Of a stretch of 64,000 nucleotides of DNA, positions 26,875 to 36,315 are shown piece after piece; the first letter of the stretch is position 1, and each line of letters begins with the position of its first letter. The notes under the pieces are model-generated. The model worked only from the letters and a program-made list of their open reading frames with translations. It did no database searches and had not been told where the DNA came from. Source of the stretch: AC-38 sp033856025 (GTDB lineage: Bacteria > Actinomycetota > Thermoleophilia > Solirubrobacterales > Solirubrobacteraceae); NCBI GenBank assembly GCA_033856025.1, contig JAWVFQ010000015.1:1-64000 (forward strand), written 5' to 3'. Both the position numbers and the translations under genes were made by a program.

Positions 26875-26899
26875 CGACCCGAAGCATAGGATCCGCGCC
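26875..26899. promoter_or_regulatory. 25-bp divergent promoter with overlapping -10 hexamers
   Basis: TATGCT on the minus strand (26883-26888) and TAGGAT on the plus strand (26887-26892) overlap by two bases. They stand eight and seven bases from the start codons of HMG-CoA lyase and the crotonase. Both transcripts are predicted leaderless and probably compete for polymerase. Confidence 0.6.
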
Positions 26900-27703
26900 A
26901 TGGCCGACTACGAGACCGTCAACGTCCATCGCCGCGACGGGGCCGCGACGATCGAGCTCAACCGCCCCGAACGCCTGAACGCCTGGAACGGCCAGTTCGG
27001 GAAGGACCTGCTCGGCGCGATCCAGGAGGTCGAGGCCGACGACGACGTCCGGGCCGTGCTCATCACTGGCGCCGGCCGCGCCTTCTCCAGCGGCGCCGAC
27101 CTCAAGGACATGGGCGAGGACGACCCCAAGACCCCGGAGGGACGGCCCGACGTCTACAAGGTCCTGACCGAGCGCTACCACCCGATCATCACCGGCATCC
27201 GCCACATGCCCAAGCCGGTGGTGGCGGCGGTCAACGGGCCGGCCGTGGGCATCGGCTGCTCGCTCGCGCTGGCCGCCGACCTGATCGTCGCGGCGCGCAG
27301 CGCCTACCTGCTGCTGGCCTTCGTCAACGTCGGCCTGGTGCCCGACGGCGGCTCGTCGGTCTTCATACCCGCGCGCGTGGGGCACACCCGGGCCTTCGAG
27401 ATGGCGCTGCTCGGCGAGCGGGTGGACGCCGAGACGGCCGAGCGCTGGGGCCTGATCAACCGCGTCTTCGAGGACGACGAGTTCGAGGCCCGGGCCAACG
27501 AGCTGGTCGACCGGCTGGCCGCCGGCCCGACGCGCTCCTACGCCGGGACCAAGCGCCAGCTCAACAACCGGATCTACCAGGGCATGGACGAGCAGCTCGA
27601 GCTGGAGGCGGAGATCCAGCGCGAGATGGCGGGGACCGACGACTTCATCGAGGGCGTCACGGCCTTCGTCCAGAAGCGCGCGCCGCGCTACTCCGGCAGC
27701 TGA
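26900..27703 (+). CDS. Crotonase family protein (PaaG-like isomerase type)
   Basis: A 267-residue crotonase. FSSGADLKDMG and VNGPAVGIGCSLALAADL are intact CoA/oxyanion motifs. The first hydratase glutamate is replaced (GCSLALA), while the acidic residue GLVPDGGSS remains. That pattern is known from PaaG-type ring isomerases and other non-hydratase crotonases, so isomerase or related chemistry is more likely than simple hydration. The C-terminus YAGTKRQLNNRIYQGMDEQL fits the same group. The ATG at 26900 lies seven bases after TAGGAT. Confidence 0.88.
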   Translation: MADYETVNVHRRDGAATIELNRPERLNAWNGQFGKDLLGAIQEVEADDDVRAVLITGAGRAFSSGADLKDMGEDDPKTPEGRPDVYKVLTERYHPIITGIRHMPKPVVAAVNGPAVGIGCSLALAADLIVAARSAYLLLAFVNVGLVPDGGSSVFIPARVGHTRAFEMALLGERVDAETAERWGLINRVFEDDEFEARANELVDRLAAGPTRSYAGTKRQLNNRIYQGMDEQLELEAEIQREMAGTDDFIEGVTAFVQKRAPRYSGS

Positions 27704-27742
27704 CGGCGGCGGCCGGCCCGGACAGGGATAGAATCGCGCGCC

Positions 27743-28606
27743 TTGCGCCTGGTCCCGTCGACACGCCGCCGCCTCTTCGCGGCCGTCCTGCTGGCCGCCG
27801 CGGCGGCGCTCCTGCTCCTCGCACCGTCCGCGCTGGCCGACTACATCACGCCGGAGTCGGGCGGCGGGTCGCGCAACGCGGAGGACATCGACACCCTGTT
27901 CAAGTGGGTCCTGGGCGTCGCCGCGGTCGTGTTCTTCGGGGTCGAAGGGGCGCTGCTCTACTCGCTGCTGCGCTTCCGCAGGCGCCGCCGCGACCAGGTC
28001 GCGGCGCAGATCCGCGGCAACACGAGCCTGGAGATCGGCTGGACCGTGGGCGCCGCGCTCGTCCTCGTCGTCATCACGATCGTGACCTTCATCATGCTGC
28101 CCGGGATCAAGAACCCGGCGCGCTCCGGCCCCGGCGGCGTCAACGCCAACGGCCCCGCGCTGTTCGCCACGATCGACCAGCCCAACCCGCCCGGGGACCA
28201 GGGCATCACGATCCAGGTAAACGGCCAGCAGTACGTGTGGCGCTACACGTACCCGAACCGCGCCTACTCCTACGAGACCATGGTCGTCCCCACGAACACG
28301 ACCGTCGTGCTGAAGCTCAACGCGCAGGACGTGATCCACTCGTGGTGGGTCCCCAAGCTCGGCGGCAAGATGGACGCGGTCCCGGGCTACACGAACAAGA
28401 CCTGGTTCAAGATCAGCCACGAGGGCGTCTACCGCGGGCAGTGCGCCGAGCTGTGCGGCCGCGGGCACGCCGAGATGATCGCCACGGTCACCGCCGTGTC
28501 GCCGACCAAGTACGAGGCGTGGGTCAACGCCCAGAAGCGCCTGATCGACCAGGCCAACCAGCAGGCTGCCCAGCAGCGCCGGACGCTCTCCCCCATCCCC
28601 CAGTAG
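27743..28606 (+). CDS. coxB: Cytochrome c oxidase subunit II (module 1)
   Basis: A 287-residue CuA subunit that passes electrons from cytochrome c to subunit I. A signal/first helix covers residues about 9-31. Two transmembrane helices follow near 52-75 and 95-120, then a periplasm-side cupredoxin domain. All CuA ligands are visible: His in VIHSWW, then CAELCGRGHAEM with two Cys, Glu, His and Met. The TTG start at 27743 is eight bases after TAGAAT and fits the leaderless pattern. It is first gene of oxidase module 1. Confidence 0.93.
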   Translation: MRLVPSTRRRLFAAVLLAAAAALLLLAPSALADYITPESGGGSRNAEDIDTLFKWVLGVAAVVFFGVEGALLYSLLRFRRRRRDQVAAQIRGNTSLEIGWTVGAALVLVVITIVTFIMLPGIKNPARSGPGGVNANGPALFATIDQPNPPGDQGITIQVNGQQYVWRYTYPNRAYSYETMVVPTNTTVVLKLNAQDVIHSWWVPKLGGKMDAVPGYTNKTWFKISHEGVYRGQCAELCGRGHAEMIATVTAVSPTKYEAWVNAQKRLIDQANQQAAQQRRTLSPIPQ

Positions 28607-28613
28607 AGGACAC

Positions 28614-30328
<1,715 letters not shown>

Positions 30329-30329
<1 letters not shown>

Positions 30330-31216
30330 TGCGCACCGCCGTTCTGAGCCCACTCGCCGGCGTCCGCCAGGTGGCCGCGGATTACCTCTCCCTGACCAAG
30401 CCGAAGGTCCAGTCGCTGCTGCTGCTGACCACGGTGACCACGATGTACGTGGCCGGGGACCCGTCGGTGGGCCTGGTCGCGCTGACCTGCCTGGGCGGCT
30501 ACCTGTCCGCGGGGGGCGCGGGCGCGGTCAACCACTTCTACGACCGCGACATCGACGCCCGGATGGCGCGCACCGCCGACCGTCCCGTGGCCTCGGGCCG
30601 CGTGGCGCCCGGGGCCGCGCTGGGCTTCGGACTCGCGCTGGCCGCGCTGTCCTTCGCCGAGCTGGCGCTGCTGGTCAACCTGCTCGCCGCCTGCCTGGCG
30701 CTGGCCGGGTTCCTGGGCTACGTCGGCGTCTACACGATCTGGCTCAAGCGCTCCACGCCGCAGAACATCGTCATCGGCGGGGCCGCCGGCGCCGTGCCGC
30801 CGCTGGTCGGCTGGGCCGCGGCCACGGGCGGCCTGGACTGGACCGCCCTGTACCTGTTCGCGATCGTCTTCTACTGGACCCCGCCGCACTTCTGGGCGCT
30901 CTCGCTGCTCATGAAGGACGAGTACGCCAAGGTCGGCGTGCCGATGATGCCGGTGGTCCGCGGCGAGGCCGAGACGCGCCGCCAGATCCTCCTCTACTCG
31001 CTCCTGCTCTACGCCGTGACGCAGCTGCCGTTCTGCGCCGGCGGCTTCGGCGCCGTCTACCTGGCCGCCTCGATGGTCCTGGGCGCGGCGTTCATCGCCG
31101 GTGCCGTGCGCCTGTACCGCCGCGCCGACCGCCGCTCGGCCCTGCGCCTGTACCTCTTCTCCCTGCTCTACCTCGCGCTGCTGTTCGGCGCGATGGTGCT
31201 CGACGCCAACGTTTAG
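30329..31216 (+). CDS. ctaB: Protoheme IX farnesyltransferase (heme O synthase)
   Basis: A 295-residue UbiA-type prenyltransferase that makes heme O for the oxidases. The prenyl-diphosphate motif NHFYDRDIDARM and basic RTADRP lie near residues 67-85. A second motif, YTIWLKRSTPQNIVIGG, and YWTPPHFWALS follow. About eight to nine hydrophobic helices are visible. The ATG shares a TGATG overlap with the ctaD stop, so expression is coupled to subunit I. Confidence 0.94.
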
Positions 31217-31228
31217 GAAGGACGCCCA

Positions 31229-31345
31229 GTGGACCGCCGACTCGCCCGCCGCAACATCCGCACAGGCCTCATCGTCGGGGCGCTCTCGCTGCTCGTCTTC
31301 GGCCTCTCGTTCCTGGCCGCCGCGATCTACGTCGCCCCCAACTGA
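31229..31345 (+). CDS. 38-residue single-helix membrane protein of oxidase module 1
   Basis: A GTG-started frame of 38 codons. A basic N-terminus (VDRRLARRNIR) is followed by one hydrophobic helix (about residues 13-33) and the tail IYVAPN. An AGGAAGG ribosome site lies upstream, and the stop overlaps the next ATG as TGATG. Its place in the operon points to a small oxidase or assembly subunit (inference). Confidence 0.72.
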   Translation: MDRRLARRNIRTGLIVGALSLLVFGLSFLAAAIYVAPN

Positions 31346-31572
31346 TGGCCGACGAGGTCCGCACCGAAGCACCGCCGGTCGGGGAGGAGATCCACCTTCC
31401 CGAGCCGTCGGTCCTGCCCCTGCTGGTGGCGGTGTTCTTCACGATCGGGCTCGTCGGCATCACGATCTTCTGGCCGCTGACCGTGTTCGGCGGCGTCGTG
31501 ACCCTCGCGCTCGTCGTCCGCTGGATCCGCGACACCCGCCGCGAGATCGGCCAGCTACCCCTCGAGCACTAG
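31345..31572 (+). CDS. Small two-helix oxidase subunit (subunit IV-like)
   Basis: A 75-residue protein with two closely spaced hydrophobic helices (about 24-43 and 45-60) after an acidic N-terminus (ADEVRTEAPPVGEE), and a basic/acidic tail ending GQLPLEH. Size, topology and position resemble the small subunit IV of actinobacterial cytochrome c oxidases. It is coupled to the preceding 38-codon gene by TGATG. Last gene of module 1, followed at once by a hairpin cluster. Confidence 0.75.
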   Translation: MADEVRTEAPPVGEEIHLPEPSVLPLLVAVFFTIGLVGITIFWPLTVFGGVVTLALVVRWIRDTRREIGQLPLEH

Positions 31573-31653
31573 AGCCGCCGCCTGGCGGCGTCCTCGGCTG
31601 CTCGCGTGCGGAGCACGCCACGCAGGCCTGCGTCCTGGCCAGCCGACGGCTCT
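31571..31653. terminator. Cluster of four hairpins between convergent genes
   Basis: CGCCGC/GCGGCG (31576-31590), GCGTGC/GCACGC (31604-31618), the palindrome 31620-31633, and AGCCG/CGGCT (31641-31651). An outer inverted repeat AGAGCCG (31571-31577) / CGGCTCT (31647-31653) encloses them. Probably a strong bidirectional terminator. Confidence 0.6.
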
Positions 31654-32062
31654 ACTTGCTCGTTTGTTCTGCCACGACGCTCGTGGCGCCGTCGCGCGAC
31701 CAGCAGCGGATGATGTCGCGGACGGAGAGCACGCCGGCGACCTCGCCGGCGTCGATGACGATGAGGTGGCGGAAGCCGCCGGTGGCCATCGCGGCGGCCG
31801 CCTCCTCCAGCGACCAGGCCGGCGTGGCGAAGACGAGCTTGGACGTCAGGTGGTCGGCCACGCGCTCGGTGTCGGGGTCCTGGCCGGCGCCGACGGACTT
31901 GAGGATGTCGCGCTCGGTGATGATCCCCGGCCCCGGCGCATCGGGATCGTTGACCACCGCGGCGCCGACGTTGCGCTGGGCCATCTGGGTCGCGCAGTCG
32001 CGCAGGGTGTGTCCCGGACCCACCGTCAGGACGGTCTCGCTCATCCCGTCACGCACCCTCAT
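31652..32062 (-). CDS. Paired CBS domain protein
   Basis: A 136-residue protein that is just two CBS motifs in tandem. The first contains TVGPGHTLRDCATQM and GIITERDIL; the second contains LEEAAAAMATGGFRHLIVID and GVLSVRDIIR. Such Bateman modules bind adenine nucleotides and sense energy state. No effector domain is attached. It lies between the two oxidase modules on the opposite strand. The ATG at 32062 is nine bases after TATGAT (32072-32077). Confidence 0.88.
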   Translation of the reverse strand: MRVRDGMSETVLTVGPGHTLRDCATQMAQRNVGAAVVNDPDAPGPGIITERDILKSVGAGQDPDTERVADHLTSKLVFATPAWSLEEAAAAMATGGFRHLIVIDAGEVAGVLSVRDIIRCWSRDGATSVVAEQTSK

Positions 32063-32104
32063 CGCGTGACGATCATAACGAGGACGTCCGGGGCCGGCGT
32101 CCCA

Positions 32105-32149
32105 TAGGATTCCGCCCGCATGAGCCCCCGGAGGAGCGCCCTTGCGTAG
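32105..32149 (+). promoter_or_regulatory. Promoter and 9-codon upstream frame overlapping coxB2
   Basis: TAGGAT (32105-32110) is followed after nine bases by ATG 32120, opening a nine-codon frame (MSPRRSALA, stop TAG 32147-32149). Its stop lies just inside coxB2, whose TTG start is at 32142. A GGAGGA ribosome site for coxB2 sits within the small frame. This is a candidate translational-coupling leader. Confidence 0.45.
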
Positions 32150-32879
32150 GCACCAGCTGGCCCAGATGCTGATTCTGGGCCTGATCGCGTCGGCGGGCGG
32201 GATCGCGCTCGCGCTGGCCATCGACTGGTTCCCCAAGGTGGGGAGCCACCAGGCGGACAGGATCGACACCCTGTTCGACGTCCTGCTGGTCGCGTCGGTG
32301 CCGATCTTCGTGCTCGTCCAGTCGATCGTCCTGTTCAGCGTGTGGAAGTTCCGCATGCGCCCGGGCGAGGAGCTCAAGGACGGCCCGCCGATCCACGGCA
32401 GCACCCGCCTGGAGGTCGTGTGGACGGCGTTCCCCGCCCTGCTGCTGGTGGGGCTGTGCGCCTACGCCTACTCGGTCCTGGGCGACATCGAGAAGGCCAA
32501 GCCCAACAGCATGGTGGTCAACGTGACGGCCGAGCAGTTCGCCTGGCACTTCGCCTATCCCGCGGCGGGTGGCGGCAAGCCCGTGAGCTCGGACCAGCTC
32601 TACCTGCCCGCGAATCGTCAGATCGAGTTCAAGATCCGCTCCAAGGACGTGATCCACGACTTCTTCGTCCCGGAGTTCCGCATGAAGATCGACGCGGTGC
32701 CCGGGATCACCACCAAGATCCGCGTCGACACCCGCAACCAGCGCCGCGACTACCCCGTGGTCTGCGCCGAGCTGTGCGGGCTGGGACATGCCACGATGCG
32801 GCAGACTGCGCACGTGATCCCCCAGGCGGAGTTCGACAGCTGGATGCAGCGCAAGGAGAAGGAGGCCCAGAGCACATGA
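32142..32879 (+). CDS. coxB: Cytochrome c oxidase subunit II (module 2)
   Basis: A 245-residue CuA subunit, distinct from the copy at 27743. It has an N-terminal helix (about 8-28), then helices near 45-68 and 90-112, and a cupredoxin domain. The CuA ligands are complete: VIHDFFVPEFRMK and CAELCGLGHATM. It therefore accepts electrons from a c-type carrier rather than quinol. The TTG at 32142 has a GGAGGA ribosome site six bases upstream. Its stop overlaps the next ATG (ATGA). Confidence 0.92.
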   Translation: MRRHQLAQMLILGLIASAGGIALALAIDWFPKVGSHQADRIDTLFDVLLVASVPIFVLVQSIVLFSVWKFRMRPGEELKDGPPIHGSTRLEVVWTAFPALLLVGLCAYAYSVLGDIEKAKPNSMVVNVTAEQFAWHFAYPAAGGGKPVSSDQLYLPANRQIEFKIRSKDVIHDFFVPEFRMKIDAVPGITTKIRVDTRNQRRDYPVVCAELCGLGHATMRQTAHVIPQAEFDSWMQRKEKEAQST

Positions 32880-34762
32880 CCGTCGCCCGCCGCCTGCAGG
32901 CCCCCGGCCTGCCCCGCGCCGGACTCGGGCTCCTGATGGGCGTCGCGCTGGCCTACGCGATCGTGCTGCCCGTCCGTTCCCTGTACGGGTTCGATCCCGT
33001 CCTGGACGGCGAGGCGGTGACGATCGTCTCCCTGCTCGCGGCGCCCTTCGGGTTCCTCTTCGGCCTGGGCGCCTTCGACTACTGGTTCTACTGGGCCTCC
33101 GGGCGCCCGACGCGCGCCGAGGACCACTCGGGCCACGGCGCGAAGAGCTGGCGCGACTACTTCCGCGTGAACACCGACCACAAGGTGATCGGGATCCAGT
33201 ACACGGTCACCTCGTTCTTCTTCCTGCTCGTGGGCGGCGCGCTGGCCATGCTGATCCGCGCCGAGCTGGCCCAGCCGGGCATGCAGTTCGTGAGCACGGA
33301 CGGCTACAACGGGCTGTTCTCGGTCCACGCGTCGATCCTGATCTTCCTGTTCATCATCCCCGTGTTCGCGGGGCTGGCGAACTTCGTGCTGCCGCTGATG
33401 ATCGGCGCCCCGGACATGGCGTTCCCGCGCCTGAACGCCCTGTCCTACTGGCTGCTGCCGATCGCCGGCACCATGATGCTGCTCAGCTTCCTCGCCCCCG
33501 GCGGCTCCTTCGCCACGGGCTGGACGGCCTACGCGCCGCTGTCCACCGACGTCCCGGTCGGGCAGCTCTTCTTCACGGTCGGCGTGCAGTTCGCGGGCGC
33601 CTCGTCGGTGGCCACGGCGCTGAACTTCCTGGTCACCATCATCACCATGCGCGCGCCGGGCATGAGCTTCTGGCGGATGCCGCTGCTGGTGTGGGCGAAC
33701 TTCTCCACCTCGCTGCTGGTGGTGATCGCCACTCCCTTCGTCGCAGCGTCGCAGTTCTTCGTCCTGCTGGACCGGGCGCTGGGCTTCAACTTCTTCGTGC
33801 CCGACCGGGGCGGTGACGTGCTGATGTACCAGCACGTCTTCTGGTTCTACTCCCACCCGGCGGTCTACATCATGATGCTGCCCGGGTTCGGGATCATCTC
33901 GGAGATCCTCTCGGTGAAGGCGCGCAAGCCGATCTTCGGCTACCGGATGATGGCCTTCTCGCTGCTGGCCATCGTGGTGCTCGGCTTCACGGTGTGGGCG
34001 CACCACATGTTCGTGTCCGGGATGCAGGAGTGGATCCGCGTCCCGATGATGATCACCACGGCGATCATCGCGGTGCCCACGGGGATCAAGATCTTCTCCT
34101 GGCTGGCCACGCTGTGGCGAGGGGTGCTGCACCTGGACACGCCCATGCTGTTCGCGCTGGGCTTTCTGACGATGTTCGTGCTGGGCGGGATCAGCGGCGT
34201 GATGCTGGCCATGATCCCCGTGGTCATCCACGTCAGCGACACCTACTTCATCGTCGCCCACATCCACTACGTGCTGTTCGGCGGCTCGCTGTTCACGATC
34301 TTCGCCGGCGTCTACTACTGGTTCCCCAAGATGACCGGGCGGATGTACGACGAGCGCCTGGGCAAGCTGCACTTCTGGATGACGTTCATCGGCTTCAACG
34401 CCACCTTCGGCCCGATGCACCTGATCGGCCTAAAGGGGATGCCCCGGCGCGTGGCCGACTACGCCGACCAGTTCGCGGGCTGGAACCTGTTCATCTCGCT
34501 CGCCTCGTTCGTGGTCGGGCTGAGCACGCTGGTGTTCGTGTACAACATGGTCGCCTCGTGGCGGGGCGGCCCGCGCGCCGAGGCCAACCCGTGGCGCGCG
34601 CTGACGCTGGAGTGGCAGGTGTCCTCGCCCCCTCCGACCTTCAACTTCGACGAGGTCCCCACGGTGGTGGGCGGCCCCTACGAGTACGGGGTGCCCGGCG
34701 CGGTGCACGGGGTGTTCAAGAAGCCCGCCGAGGTGACGGCGACCGCGGGCGGACAGGAGTGA
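32876..34762 (+). CDS. ctaD: Cytochrome c oxidase subunit I, A2 type (module 2)
   Basis: A 628-residue subunit I with extra N-terminal hydrophobic helices (residues about 12-75) before the 12-helix core. Heme and CuB ligands are intact: SVHASILIF, YSHPAVY, WAHHMFV and VAHIHYVL. The Glu of GHPEVY is missing, replaced by the Tyr-Ser pair of YSHPAVY. That is the accepted mark of A2-type oxidases, which use an alternative proton route. It is coupled to coxB2 by ATGA. The C-terminal tail carries SSPPPTFNFDEVP. Confidence 0.93.
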   Translation: MTVARRLQAPGLPRAGLGLLMGVALAYAIVLPVRSLYGFDPVLDGEAVTIVSLLAAPFGFLFGLGAFDYWFYWASGRPTRAEDHSGHGAKSWRDYFRVNTDHKVIGIQYTVTSFFFLLVGGALAMLIRAELAQPGMQFVSTDGYNGLFSVHASILIFLFIIPVFAGLANFVLPLMIGAPDMAFPRLNALSYWLLPIAGTMMLLSFLAPGGSFATGWTAYAPLSTDVPVGQLFFTVGVQFAGASSVATALNFLVTIITMRAPGMSFWRMPLLVWANFSTSLLVVIATPFVAASQFFVLLDRALGFNFFVPDRGGDVLMYQHVFWFYSHPAVYIMMLPGFGIISEILSVKARKPIFGYRMMAFSLLAIVVLGFTVWAHHMFVSGMQEWIRVPMMITTAIIAVPTGIKIFSWLATLWRGVLHLDTPMLFALGFLTMFVLGGISGVMLAMIPVVIHVSDTYFIVAHIHYVLFGGSLFTIFAGVYYWFPKMTGRMYDERLGKLHFWMTFIGFNATFGPMHLIGLKGMPRRVADYADQFAGWNLFISLASFVVGLSTLVFVYNMVASWRGGPRAEANPWRALTLEWQVSSPPPTFNFDEVPTVVGGPYEYGVPGAVHGVFKKPAEVTATAGGQE

Positions 34763-34766
34763 CGCG

Positions 34767-35597
34767 ATGAAGAAGGTCCTCGTGGTGGCCAACCAGACGA
34801 TCGGCGGCTCCAAGCTGCTGGAGACCGTGCGCTCGCGCGCGGCGGGCGGCGACGTGTCGTTCGCGCTCGTCGTCCCCCGCGGCCGTCCGCCCAGCGGCGG
34901 CATCATCTACGACGACGCCGTGCGCAACGCGGCCGAGGTCCGCCTGTCCCTGGCCAAGCAGTTCCTGGCCCAGGAGGGCATCGAGCTCGAGGGCGAGGTC
35001 GGCGACGAGGACCCGTTCACCGCCGCCATGGACGGCATCGCCCTCTACAACCCCGACGAGGTGCTGGTCTCCACGCTGCCGCGGACGTCTTCGGGCTGGC
35101 TGCGCCGCGACCTGGTCGAGCGCATCCAGGAGGCCAGCGGGCTGCCGGTCGAGCACCTCGTCTCCGACCTCGACCAGGAGGGCCTGCCCTTCCACGTCAC
35201 GCTCGTCCTGGCCAACCAGACCATCGCGGCCGAGCCGCTGCTGGAGAAGCTCAAGGCCAAAGCCGCCGAGAGCGAGACGATGTTCATCGTCGTCGTGCCC
35301 CAGGACGGCGGCCAGGGCCACCACGTCGGCGAGGCCCGGGCGCGCCTCCAGGCCACGCTGAAGTCCTTCCGCGACGCCGGGCTGCTGGTCTCGGGGACGA
35401 TCGGCAACCCCGACCCCTACCAGGCGGCCCGCAACGCGCTGGCGGCCTTCCGCGTGGACGACGTGGTCGTGTCCACGCTGGACGCCACCCGGTCGCGCTG
35501 GCTGCGGGGCAACATCATCGAGCGCCTGCGGGAGAGCACGGGCAAGCCCGTCGAGCACGTGGAGGCCGGGCAGCCCGCTCCGGCGCCCGCGTCCTAG
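34767..35597 (+). CDS. Tandemly duplicated USP-like protein in the oxidase operon
   Basis: A 276-residue soluble protein built from two homologous halves of about 135 residues. Each opens VLVVANQTIGGSKLL or LVLANQTIAAEPLL. Each ends with a DPF/DPY-AA segment, a VLVSTLPRTSSGWLRR or VVVSTLDATRSRWLRG motif, and GLPVEHL or GKPVEHV. The alternating strand/helix order suggests a universal-stress or nucleotide-binding fold. Position between ctaD2 and ctaE implies a role tied to the oxidase. Start ATG five bases after the ctaD2 stop; an AGGAG precedes it. Function unknown. Confidence 0.78.
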   Translation: MKKVLVVANQTIGGSKLLETVRSRAAGGDVSFALVVPRGRPPSGGIIYDDAVRNAAEVRLSLAKQFLAQEGIELEGEVGDEDPFTAAMDGIALYNPDEVLVSTLPRTSSGWLRRDLVERIQEASGLPVEHLVSDLDQEGLPFHVTLVLANQTIAAEPLLEKLKAKAAESETMFIVVVPQDGGQGHHVGEARARLQATLKSFRDAGLLVSGTIGNPDPYQAARNALAAFRVDDVVVSTLDATRSRWLRGNIIERLRESTGKPVEHVEAGQPAPAPAS

Positions 35598-35599
35598 CC

Positions 35600-36205
35600 A
35601 TGGAAGCCGCGTCCGTCGCCCAGACCGATCACCACCACGGCCCGCCCGAGGCCAACCGCTCCTCGCGGGTGGAGCCCCAGCTGCTCGGGATGCTCCTTTT
35701 CATCATCAGCGAGATCATGGTGTTCGGGGCGTTCTTCACCGCCTACTTCTTCATCCGGGTGGTGCAGCAGAACGACTGGCCCGCGGCCGGGACCGAGCTG
35801 CCCGTGGCGATCGCGGGCGTCAACACCGCGATCCTGCTGTCCTCCTCGGTCACGCTGCACTGGGCCGAGACCGCGCTCAAGCGCGACAACCGCTTCGCCT
35901 TCAAGGCGGGGATGCTCACGACGTTCCTGCTGGGCGCGACGTTCCTGTTCATCCAGATCAACGAGTACGTCCACATCGGCTTCGCGCCGCAGGACACCGC
36001 CCAGGGCTCGATCTTCTACGGGCTGACCGGCCTGCACGGGGCCCACGTGTTCATCGGCCTGCTGCTGCTGGGGATGGTCACGACGCGCGCGTTCCGCGGG
36101 CACTTCTCCGCCGAGTCGCACCGCGGCGTCGAGGTGCCGGGGATCTACTGGCACTTCGTCGACGCCATGTGGGTCGTCGTGTACACGGCCGTCTACGTCC
36201 TGTGA
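35600..36205 (+). CDS. ctaE: Cytochrome c oxidase subunit III
   Basis: A 201-residue subunit III with five hydrophobic helices. The first two are absent, as in short actinobacterial forms. Family motifs are LLGMLLFIISEIMVFGAFF, TGLHGAHVFIGLLLL and the C-terminal GIYWHFVDAMWVVVYT. It stabilises subunit I. It is the only subunit III in the window, so modules 1 and 2 may share it (inference). Its stop overlaps the next small gene as GTGA. Confidence 0.93.
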   Translation: MEAASVAQTDHHHGPPEANRSSRVEPQLLGMLLFIISEIMVFGAFFTAYFFIRVVQQNDWPAAGTELPVAIAGVNTAILLSSSVTLHWAETALKRDNRFAFKAGMLTTFLLGATFLFIQINEYVHIGFAPQDTAQGSIFYGLTGLHGAHVFIGLLLLGMVTTRAFRGHFSAESHRGVEVPGIYWHFVDAMWVVVYTAVYVL

Positions 36206-36312
36206 CCAACCCACTGCGGTCCGAGGGCGAGGCGTTCCGCTTCCTCCTCTGGGTCGTGGGCGTGGCCGCGACGGTCGTCCTGATCGTCCTGCTCGTTCGC
36301 GCCATCCTTTAG
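36202..36312 (+). CDS. 36-residue single-helix membrane protein of oxidase module 2
   Basis: A GTG-started frame of 36 codons overlapping the ctaE stop by four bases (GTGA) and ending three bases before ctaG. A polar N-terminus (TNPLRSEGEAFR) precedes one hydrophobic helix (about residues 14-33). The tight coupling and topology match small oxidase subunits. Function inferred only. Confidence 0.68.
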   Translation: MTNPLRSEGEAFRFLLWVVGVAATVVLIVLLVRAIL

Positions 36313-36315
36313 GCC

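Noticed and set aside
26875..26901. HMG-CoA lyase starting at the upstream in-frame ATG (26901)
   Set aside because: It would overlap the crotonase start and the shared promoter; the ATG at 26874 fits the family start and the hexamer spacing.
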